Assembly: GCA_034620365.1 (NCBI GenBank)
Contig: JAQGEQ010000003.1
Location: 1,144,644 to 1,208,643, forward strand
Reading direction: 5' to 3'
DNA from: Pegea sp. RAD2-039
Lineage: Eukaryota > Chordata > Thaliacea > Salpida > Salpidae
DNA length: 64,000 nt
In this document: positions 48,913 through 61,033 of the stretch, piece after piece
Layout of the letters: each line of letters begins with the position of its first letter
How positions within the stretch are numbered: the first letter of the stretch is position 1
Notes under the pieces: generated by a model
Told to the model about the DNA's origin: nothing
The model's database searches: none
What the model saw: only the letters and a program-made list of their open reading frames with translations
Made by a program: the position numbers and the translations under genes

Positions 48913-50959
48913 ATGTCATATTTGCATCAAATTCACTGCCCAGACCATCCTGATGAATCATTAATTGAAGATTATAGGGCTGGAGATCTTATTTGTCCTC
49001 AATGTGGTTTGGTTGTTGGTGATAGAACTATAGATGTGGGATCTGAATGGAGAACATTTTCTAAAGATAAAGATTCTAAAGTAGAATAGTTTTAACTTAA
49101 GTTGCTTTGATTTTTTAGAAGTTTTCAGCTAATAGATTATTAAGTTTCATTTCTTAAATGAATTTCTTTATTGTATCTTTATAAATTATATTTTAAATTT
49201 TTATAGGATTTATCTCGTGTTGGTGATGCCCAAAACCCACTTTTATCTGGCTCTGATTTATCAACAATCATTGAAAGACCATCTGGGCCTGGTGGATCAA
49301 GTGATTCTAGCGGTCAGTCACAATATTTTTAAAGATATAAATTTTCTGATATTATAATTATGTTTTGCTGACAATACCAAGTTTGTTAGTGCTAAGTCAG
49401 TTGCTCTTCAATCTTCTTTGGAGTCTAGATAGCTCAAACTAGCTGCTGAAGGATAATTCCACCTGTAAATAAATAGACTGTCAGACTTTTCAAGATATTT
49501 TTATGTAAACAACAATAAAACTTCCTTATGTGAAAACTTTTCACCAAAACTTCTTGTGCAAGTTAGTTCAACTCTTCCGTATCTTCCTCATCTTAAAATA
49601 TATTTAAAGATTGATTCTGTTCAAAGATTGTTTACTAGGAAAGCTTTTCTTATAAATTCTAAAGATTTAGTTCAGCAAGAAAGCTTTCCTTAGATGTGGC
49701 ATACTTTTTTCCTCATTCCATCTCTATAAGTTTAACATAAAATCCTTGCACTATTGACGCCCTTTCTCCAACCTCGTATTACTATATGAAATCATTAATG
49801 GTTTCTATATTCTTAACTTGAACGTTGATTAACAAGTTTTTTAACAAGATAATTGTGATTTACTGTGATACTTAAGACCCTTTATTATTGTTCTGCAATC
49901 TTATTGTTTTTTGGTCGCTATAATCTGTTTATTTTGTCCTCTGCAGCCATGCCTTGAACAAAAATAAATAGTTTGCCATTCTGATCTATAAAAAAATGTT
50001 CAATAAATTAGTTCGCAATTTGATAAGTTTACCGAGAATTTAATAAAAAAAAAAGTAAAATAATTTATATTTAAAGGTTTTGCACAGTTCAATAATCGAA
50101 GAACAATGTCCAACAGCGACAGGACCTTAATAACAGCCTTTAAAGAAATCGCTTCAATGTGTGACCGCATCAGCCTGCCTACCAACTTAAAAGTAAGTAT
50201 AAGATAAATATATTTTATCGAAAACGATTTATTATGTTTGTTTTCGATATAGGAACGTGCAAACAAGCTGTTTAAACAAGTGTATGAGTCGAAGAGTTTA
50301 AGGGGTCGATCTAACGAAGCTATTTCAGCTGCAAGCTTATATATAGCTTGTAGGCAAGAAGGTGTTCCAAGAACCTTTAAAGAAGTAATTAATTTTGATC
50401 ATTTGTTTTTATTCTGAAAAATTTTCATGTCGAATTATTTTTAGATCTGTGCAATTTCTAGAATTTCTCGCAAAGAAATAAGTCGCTCGTTTAAATTGAT
50501 TATCAAAAACTTAGAAACGAATGTAGAAGTGATTACATCTGGTGATTTTATGGTGAGGAATTTTCTAAAAGCTTCAAAATTTCTTTTATATTTTGTGTTT
50601 CAGTCGAGATTTTGTTCAAATCTTGGCTTACCAAGTTCTGTGCAAAAAGCTGCTACTTGTATTGCTAAAAAAGCTGTCGATTTGGATCTAGTATCAGGAC
50701 GATCTCCGATTTCAGTAGCAGCTGCTTCTATTTACATGGCTTCACAAGCATCAAAGGATAAGAAGTCGCAAAAAGGTATCTTTATCATTCATTTATATGT
50801 CTCGATCAACAAATATTTGATACAGAAATTAGTGATATTGCTGGAGTTGCAGAAGTAACTATTCGTCAGTCTTATAAGGAGATGTTGCCAAAAGTAAATC
50901 AATTATTTCCTGAAAATTATGAGTTTTTTACTCCACCATCCATGTTGCCTTCTTATTAA
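48913..50959 (+). CDS. GTF2B: Transcription initiation factor IIB
   Basis: TFIIB bridges TBP-bound promoter DNA and RNA polymerase II and helps set the start site. Seven exons: 48913-49080, 49207-49312, 50077-50192, 50253-50384, 50445-50552, 50604-50775 and 50826-50959; 311 residues, close to the human 316. The zinc ribbon uses C9, H12, C28 and C31 (CPDHPDES ... CPQCG). The B-reader follows with [10 protein letters not shown], and [12 protein letters not shown] forms the linker. Two cyclin-like repeats follow: [17 protein letters not shown] through [20 protein letters not shown], then [16 protein letters not shown] through [17 protein letters not shown] and the final [12 protein letters not shown]. 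All junction phases agree and no key residue is missing. An AATAAA lies at 51043-51048. Introns are 50-130 bases except intron 2 (49313-50076), which carries a LINE remnant. Confidence 0.97.
49360..49990 (+). mobile_element. Decayed LINE 3' part in TFIIB intron 2
   Basis: A plus-strand reading in shifting frames gives [20 protein letters not shown] just after the YADD position, then [20 protein letters not shown]. That matches the post-RT domain order of CR1/Jockey-type LINEs (PHLxKDIxxIESVQRRFT). It is distinct from family A in sequence and lacks the family A tail. It makes this intron roughly ten times longer than its neighbours. Confidence 0.6.
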
Positions 50960-51699
50960 TATTCATCGGACAATTTATACAACAATTTTTCCTCCATATT
51001 TTTGTATGCTTTTCTTGACGTCATCGAATGTATTTGATACAAAATAAAAATAAAATATTTTTTACAACTTTAAATGTTTCCTTTTTGTCCTAAATTGTCG
51101 TTAGGTTTAAATCTAGTTTGAAGTTGTGAGATTTTTAGGAACCATTTAATTCCAAAGGCTGAAAGTAATTGATCAGTTTGTAAAAAGCATCTGAAAGGTG
51201 CTAGAAGCAAATTTATTTGAATGCTAGCTGTGTTTGTTCTGTAACATATGACTTTGTTTTGATGATGTCAGCAAAGTTGATTCAAATAATATGAAAAACA
51301 TTTTCTTCTTTGTTTACAACTTCAAGAACTGATAAATTAATAGATGTCTATCGCTAACATCATGTTAATTAGCTTTTATTAACATCGAAACTACAACTTA
51401 GCTTTCTTTGATCTAAAAATTGTTAAATGTAGTAAAAAGCTTAGTCGGTATTTGTGTAATTTCTTTTAAATACCTCATCTGCGGGCAACACCGTTTCCCG
51501 TCACGTAAGAACTTACTAAATATCTGTCTCAATTTTACGCTCAATTCTTCGAACTGTAAAGTACTTATTCTGCGTAAAATCCTATTCAGGTTGTTTTAAG
51601 TTGAATCAATATCATTTTAGATTCAATCCTGATTAAACGTATCAACTTGGCAGTGAGTAGACAAAAATTTCCTTTCATCTTTACTAAATTTAACTGAAA
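50960..51699. other. Intergenic stretch between TFIIB and a LINE copy
   Basis: Contains the TFIIB poly(A) signal. A slightly less AT-rich patch at 51465-51660 shows no coding potential I recognise. Confidence 0.4.
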
Positions 51700-52197
51700 A
51701 GTACAATTATTGTCAATACAAATTAAATACGACTTAATTCTTATTTTTAAAATTATCCACAATTTAATTGACCTTCAGTTTGATGATTTCTTTTCTATTA
51801 GTCCTTCCTTCAAGTTATATCAGCTCAGGCACGACACACATTACACCTTAATAAGCCTATATCACCTAGTACATTGGTCAGAGCAAATTTTTTCTCATAC
51901 CGTACAATTAATACATGGAATCAGCTGCCATCCGACATTGCCATGTCGAAGTCACTCGTGTTGTTCAAGAAGTTGAACCGTTATAATATTACCAATATTG
52001 TCATTTCTAAACTATGTTTTTTTTTCTTTCTTACATTATTTACACTCCATGTAATTGTTCACTGTTATATGCTTTGAGTGATATCGAAATACCATGTGTT
52101 ACATTTTTTGCTTTCTATATTTTTGGCTAAATACTTGGTGCTCTTTTCAGGTACCCTCCTTTGCATTTATTGAAATAAATAAATAAAATAAATAAAA
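51700..52197 (+). mobile_element. LINE (family A), 5'-truncated 3' end
   Basis: Plus-strand ORF2 C-terminus (LILIFKIIHNLIDLQFDDFF at about 51735-51795; YRTINTWNQLPSDIAMSKS near 51898-51955) with a one-base frameshift near 51830, then the 3' UTR and the hallmark tail at about 52140-52170. It ends in an AAATAAATAAATAAAATAAA tract (about 52175-52197). Confidence 0.8.
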
Positions 52198-53426
52198 TCA
52201 CTCCCCAGGCAGTTAATAACAATAAAATATCAAAATAGAATAATTCAAAAAGGAACTAAATAAAATTTGTTTAACTGGTTAAATATGAATTTTATTTTCT
52301 GCTTACGTCAATATGAGTATATTGCAGCATATTTTGGACAATATTTGCGTTACTCTTTTTCTTGAATAAAGCCCACTAAGTAAAAGAAGAACAAAATGCT
52401 AAGAAGAACAAAGTAGACTCCCTTATCACTCATCAGTCAATCACATCTTTGTGTAAAATGCAGCTGAAATGGCTTTCTTATACTAAATTAATTAGTCACA
52501 ATCCTAAAAAGACTAAAACGAAAAAAACCGTAATTTGATTTTTTCTCTACCTTGTATCACTCTATTGATGAGTCGTTTCGCATGCATTTTACTTTTTTTA
52601 ATATACTTTTACCTATTCACTACCTTTTGACCATATATATTACTTAAATGATAATACTTACCTAATTGTTTGTAGTTTAATTAACTTTGCCTTTTTGTGT
52701 GTTCATAAATGACTGATTTTATTTCTTCTTCAGATATAATTTGTTTACACAAATTTATACAAACTTGTTTAGGGGTTTCTATAATTGCTCCGAAAAAGGC
52801 GTCTATCAAATTTTTAAAATTAGTTATATTAAATGGCTTCTAAGTTTCTACAAGCAGTAAATGTATTTTATGCCGCAGTTTGATTGATAGAGTTTATTTG
52901 CTTTGTTTTTTTTATTTATGCTTGTAAAAACTTTTTAGCTTGAAGAATATATTTTGTTTTATTTTTAATTGATGTTATCAGTCATATAAATCTTATTTTT
53001 ATTGTTTTATTATTAGTTTTGATACTAACAATTTTTAGCCTTTTTTTTTACTTAATTTTTTCAATGACTAAAATAAGCCAAATTATTTTCATTTCTATAT
53101 AATTTGTCTTTTATAAGCATTCAGTTTTAGTTAAATAAGTTAGAGTTTTATTGTCTTAAAAAGTTATAAAATTATTTATATATAGAAATATATATATATA
53201 GAAAATTTTTGTTGTTAGTTTAACATAAGTTTTATATTTTTTATATTTATTTTGATTTATTTTACATTTTCTTGTAAACAAACACATTTAAAATATAGAT
53301 TGGCCAAAAAATACTTTAATATAATATTTTTTAAAATATGAAATATCATAATTTATTAAATAATTAAGCATTTTTTTAATACTTTAGAATTGTTGGTTTT
53401 TAATTTCATTTTAAGAAATTAAAGAC
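52198..53426. other. AT-rich intergenic stretch upstream of WDR5
   Basis: No gene or repeat recognised apart from a short TATATATA run near 53175-53200. The WDR5 promoter is presumably near its right end. Confidence 0.4.
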
Positions 53427-55517
<2,091 letters not shown>

Positions 55518-55694
55518 AGGATTTGCAGAATGACTTTTGGGTTTATTACAAGGATGTGACACCAAATTATGCTCGTACCTTTCAATTCATGGTGATAAAT
55601 GTTAGCTCGTCTATTTTTAGTAAGATGTATTCGATAATTACCCCAAAAATTCATTTTGTTTCAAATTTAGTTTATTTTCATCGAAATATTTTTT

Positions 55695-55700
55695 AATAAA
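55695..55700 (+). terminator. Poly(A) signal of WDR5
   Basis: AATAAA 178 bases after the WDR5 stop. The opposing gene's signal is about 80 bases further right. Confidence 0.6.
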
Positions 55701-55776
55701 ACGGTAAACCTCAAAACTTCGTAATTTTATGCAAATAAGCCTTCTAGATATCGAAACGGTCGATTTGGAAAATATT

Positions 55777-55782
55777 TTTATT
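55777..55782 (-). terminator. Poly(A) signal of WDR46
   Basis: AATAAA on the minus strand, about 40 bases beyond the WDR46 stop (55823-55825). Confidence 0.5.
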
Positions 55783-55822
55783 TTCTAATCAAGCTTATAA
55801 AAAAAAGCGCGATTTAATGACG

Positions 55823-58800
55823 TCACTTCCTTTTAAAACGATTCAATGCACCGGTTTTTTTATGAAGACTTTTTTCTACAACTTCCACCTGCTTCTTAGG
55901 AACAAAATTTAACTCCTTAGTAGCAGGAGCTTCAGAATCAACATGTTGAGCGACAGAAGTTTCAATAAGATCAGGTTCTTCTACAACGGCAGCTTCAACT
56001 TGTTCAGCTTCCGCTTTTTCAGCTTCCGCCTTTTCAGCATTCGCTTTTTCAGCATTCGCTTTTTCAGCATTCGCTTGTAGGGCAGCGCGCGTCGTTTCAC
56101 GTCTCTTCTTCTCAATCTCCTTCAACTTTCGCTTTTCAACATTTCCCGATTTACTTCGACCCTTGGCGCGATTTCGAGGAACGAATTTGGGCGGCTCAGC
56201 CTTGAATCCCTGTTACAACACGACATCACTCTTATGACGTCACTAACTCGCGCATGCGCACTCACCATCACTTTCTCCCGATCTTCTTGCAACTGCTGAG
56301 CAGTAGCTTGATCAAATTTAGCCACTTGGTGACAGTCGAGAGTAATGAGTTCGGGTGGAATCTTCTCTAGCAACGCTTTTACTTCCCATTCACGACGCTG
56401 CTTCTTATTACGATGAGGATTTGATTCGAAACTGTCGAAATTGGCTTCTCCTGCTCCTGGCACTAGCAAACTGACAAAACCTTTACTCCAACCAGCACCT
56501 AACACATCTTCATAAGGACAGAAGTTGATGTCATGGACAAGTCCGCTCAGCTTGTGTCTCAGATACGGACTTTCTTGTGTCTAGGAAGCTTTTTAGTTAA
56601 ATAATGGACTCCTAGGAATTTTTAGGACTCACCTGGGAGCAGGGGTCCTTAAAAACTTCAACAACTCGTTGACAAGCGGTGGCAAGAAGTCCTCGTTGAC
56701 TAAACTTCAAATCAGTTGCTACTCCTTTCAAAGAATAATCTTGAAGAGGTTTGAAAGTCCTTACATCAAAGATCTTCATCTTTCGATCATTCCCAGCTGT
56801 GGCTAGGTATCTGAGAAGAGGACACATTACCGATGACCACAAATATGTGGTCCTTTTACCTGCCCTGCTGGTCAATGGCCACAGCAGTGACTGAAGTCCG
56901 GTGACAGAGCATATTGACCAGTGGATTCGATTCGTTGGGACTCCACATACTAATCGTTCCGTTTCGATGGCCTGTATCACGTGGTTAGGTTGTTACTGCA
57001 AGTGTTGCCATGGAAACTAACCGAGAGTGATGATCGCGTTGTTAGGATTGTGGGTCATGACATTTAATGGTCCAAATTTGGTTTTAATTGTCGAGACAAT
57101 CTTACCCATGGACACATCCAAATATTGAAGATAACTCCGACGGTTCTGTGAGAAGATAGGGTCGATTTAGCATCTTGACTTGTAAAAAATCCTCGGCCAC
57201 CAAACTAAACCTTGCGCTTGGTGGTCGAAGGTTCTTAAAAACCATAAAGTTGATACTAAAATATTAAGAGACAAATAGATAAACTGAAATTTTAATCTTC
57301 ATTTAGTGCGAAAAGCTCTGAGATGCAGAAAAACACTTTTTTGGGGTATGCGCATAAATTTTTATAAAATAAACAAATATATCTTACAGCAGCAGCAAGT
57401 AGAAAGTGATAAGGTAAAAATTCCATTCTTAAAGTCTCATTAAGTGATTTTAAACAATGTAATTCAATCCCTTGGTTATCGTAAACGTATGTCCACCTTT
57501 TTTGTGCTACTGCAAACATATTTTCTGAGTGTAACCATCTGAAAATAGAAAATTTCAATCATTTGATGAGTAGCAACAAATAAAAACTCACTTTACATCA
57601 TTAATTCCTTCCATAACATTTACTTCACACATCAGTTTCTTAGAAACCCATTCAACAGCTACAAGATGACCTCGTTTGCCTCCAAGCAATAGATGTCTAA
57701 AAAAATGAAATTTAGAGAGTTTGAAGATCAAATATTAAAAATGACCTTCCATTTCTCGTGTAGTCTGTGCTATATGGTCCAAACTGGCGCAGATTTAACT
57801 CAAATTGTTTGCTAGCACTAGATATATCAACTGCTTCTTTAATTTCTGATTGCTTAATTTGCCAAGATTCTTCACCATCTTCAGTTTCTAAGAAACTATA
57901 AAAAAATGGATTAAAAAAAGGGAATATTTGTGAGACAAGTAACAAACCCAACATCTTCTGTCATTAGAATGTCGTTTCTTGCTGCTTGATTTACAGAATT
58001 TTGATAATTCTTTTCATGTTTATCTAACATTCCTAAAAATTTTTGAAATTAAAGTCAAGTGAGTAGCAAGAAAAGTTTTGATAAAAACCTTTTAGCTTTT
58101 TGTCTCTTATACCCTCTGTGTTGAGAGCACTACCTCTTTGAAACCTCTTTTTACGGGAATCTGTGATTGGAGCTGGACCTGGAAACTGATCCTAAAAACA
58201 TAAAATATATTTAAATATAATTACTAAAGTCATTAATCAAAATAAATTGCCTGAGATAAAGTCTAAAAGATTTATAGCTAAGATGAAATTAAAAAGTTTA
58301 TTATAAAAGTTTAAACATATTGTCAACTCAGTTTACTTTGTCCAAACAGTTATATAAAACAATTTCCACATAATTTTGCATTTAAAAGATGCTAAAAAAA
58401 CTAAATGTTAGCTTCAAACTCTAAACTTTTATTAATCACTAAATGTAAAGTTGCTAAAATAATTGATATTATAAATTTAGAATTATATATTTGAAAACAT
58501 AAATAGAATATTGGCAAAATTTTCTTAGAATTTCTACTTATGTAAATTTCTTCTTCTGTTATATTTTACTTAAATTAATAATAAACTATTTATATCATTA
58601 AATTCATAAATATAAGTTTTACTAAAAAAATTCAAAATAATATCAGCAACAAGTTAACTATTTTCTCATAGAAAACTAAACATAATAAGTAAAAAATAGT
58701 AATTACAACATATATTGTTAAGCATAAAATAAATCAATAAATTATAACATTTTAGTAAAAAAATTAGTATTAATTTAAAAAATTGTTTCATCATTAAACA

Positions 58801-59053
58801 AAATTTCAATTTGGATTAGAAAAATAGAACTTAATTGAAAAATAGAATTTGCTAAATCAAAAACTATTTAAGTTTTCCTATTTTATGACAAATATTATAG
58901 AATAAAGTTAACTAAATAATTATAGACTAAATAATGTAGTTAAAACACTTTAACTTATTTGGCACACTAAAATATCAAACAATCTATTCAATAGCATATA
59001 TATCAATATGAAATTATTACCTTCATTTTTCTTTTGTTTCCTTTAGTTGCCAT
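55823..59053 (-). CDS. WDR46: WD-repeat protein 46 (yeast Utp7 homologue)
   Basis: A nucleolar component of the small-subunit processome, needed for 18S rRNA maturation. Eleven exons, right to left: 59021-59053, 58089-58191, 57948-58032, 57746-57895, 57592-57696, 57388-57538, 57022-57145, 56860-56971, 56633-56810, 56266-56580 and 55823-56209; 580 residues (human 610). The first exon encodes only [11 protein letters not shown]. Signature segments: [20 protein letters not shown] with TRNGR before blade 1; [72 protein letters not shown]; and the family's BING4 C-terminal region ([40 protein letters not shown]). The C-terminus is a Lys/Arg-rich tail with a repeated Ala-Glu-Lys-Ala-Asn tract. Intron 1 (58192-59020) is long and AT-rich; intron 6 (57146-57387) carries a hairpin repeat. 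Confidence 0.95.
56000..56075 (-). repeat. Coding minisatellite in WDR46 tail (15-bp unit)
   Basis: Five copies of a 15-base unit (plus strand CGCTTTTTCAGCATT and variants with CGC/TTC) encode [10 protein letters not shown] repeats in the lysine-rich tail. Three central units (56035-56075) are identical or nearly so. Confidence 0.8.
57168..57237 (-). repeat. ~71-bp MITE-like hairpin repeat, copy C
   Basis: In WDR46 intron 6. On the minus strand it begins TAAGAACCTTCGACCACCAA and ends GATTTTTTACAAGTCAAGAT then GCTAA, matching copy A along nearly its full length. Internally CCACCAA pairs with TTGGTGG. Confidence 0.65.
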
Positions 59054-61033
59054 GATAATGATTACTTCTAATAAATTAGTACAATATATATATATCTAGT
59101 ACTTTATAAAAATGTTTTTACCACATGTATCAGTAACAGCAACTAAAATGGCCTCAGAAATTGAATGAACATTTTAATATTAAAATTTGATAAAATAAAA
59201 TAATTGGGTCAATTTTAGCCCCAAAGTAAAATTTAACTAAGAAGCAAGATCAACCAAGAACCAATAAGTTTAAATTTTTTGATTTGGGATAAGGACTCAA
59301 ATTTTTATTTAGATATTTTCCAGGGTTGCTTTATCACAAAAATATTACTGATTGGCAGACTAAGTGGTTTTGCCAATAAGTTTCAATTGTAAATTTGTTC
59401 AATGAAATATTGATTTAAGAAGCATCTTTACTTTTAATAATGTCACTTAAAAAGTTGCTAAAACTTAAGAACACTCATTTTCTTAAATTTCAAGCTTTTC
59501 GTTTTAGTTTGCATAGCTTCATTTTAATATACTTCACGTAAGCTTGTGTTTGAAAAATTAAGCTATTTTTATAACGTTATATGTAAGATTTGCTTAAAAG
59601 TACGGAAAAAATAATTGAATAAATTGAATTTATATGCATTTCCAATGCTTTGTATAACGTTTTTTCTTAAGTTTACATTTTTACTTAAGATGTTTGAAAC
59701 TAATTGAACACCTATGAATAAAAATTCAAAGTTTATAAAGAAAACTATTGCCTTACTTTTAGGGAAATCTAATTCTAAATGATTTTAAATTTTAGTATAA
59801 TTATTTTTTTTAGTTGGGTTAATAATTTACGTAGCAGTAGAATATAAAGTTACAAATAAAACATAATTTTTTTATTAATATTTTGTATTTTGTATGTAAT
59901 TTCTTATATGTATTACAGTTTTTTTTCAAATAATTTTGTATTGCAGTAATTTTACTTTTAGTTAATTTTCTTCTCTTCAAATATTTTGGTTATAAGACAG
60001 AAAAGTCATTTGAAGTAGATACAACAGTTTTAAATTACCGCCTGTACAATTTACACTTATACTTTATTTTATAGATTTCCAAGTTTGTATTTGTTTGTGG
60101 AATTTTAATCTATTAGATTTTTCAAACTTTTTTTTAATTTAACATTTTGCTATTTAATTTATAATAATTATTTTTCTTTAAATAACATTTAAAGAAAGTT
60201 TGAATTAAAAGATTCTATTTGAATTACAAGAAGGAAGAAATAAAATTATATTTGACTAATATCTAGAAATTTGTTTATTATTTTTAATATTTTATTTTGT
60301 ATATGTATACTTTAGAAATATATCTTTCCCTTTATATCTAATTATTTGTTTTCTTTATATTAAATCTTTTATTTTTTAATATCCTATTATTTCTTTATTT
60401 TTATTTCTTCTTATTTGTTTCTTAGTGTTTCATTGATTATTTTCCATACTTTATCATTTTTTATCTGTTTTTTTTATATCTTATCATTTTATTTCTTTAT
60501 AGCTTGTTATTTATTTGTTTTCTAGATGCTTTACTATTTCTTTTTTTATCTTATTGTTTTTTTCTTCTCTTTATTTCACGAAATTTGTATATTTTGTTTT
60601 TTTGATTATTGTTCTTAAAAGTTTCATCTTATATAGGATGATAATATCAAAAGGAACTTTTAATTATTTCAATTATATTTTTATAATGATTGCTAGTTTA
60701 ATGATTATAATATTTCAAATCTTAAATTGATATAATATGTTTTAAGTTGTTTTAATTTTATCAACTATATAATGAGCTCTTAGCAAATTAAAATTTATGA
60801 TTTTTTCAAAGTTATTAATTTATGTTCTTATTTATATTTATATTAAGAATGTAACTTGATTTTCTAAAAATATAAATTATTTTTATAATTATTATAATTA
60901 TTAGAGTATAATAAAAGTTAATATTAAATTTTTATTTTTATATTGTTTCTGTTTTTAAATAATTTTTTATATAATGAATTAACTTCTTATTTTCAAATTA
61001 GGTTATTAGTCATCAAACTTTTTTCACTAAAAG
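59054..61033. promoter_or_regulatory. Head-to-head intergenic region between WDR46 and AQR
   Basis: About 2 kb between divergent start codons, so it must hold both promoters. It is extremely AT-rich. From 60240 to 60620 the plus strand is strongly T-rich with loosely recurring TTATCATTTT and TTTCTTTAT blocks. No defined promoter element can be named. Confidence 0.4.

Noticed and set aside
60515-60730. 71-codon plus-strand hydrophobic frame
   Set aside because: A by-product of the T-rich tract (Phe/Ile/Leu only).
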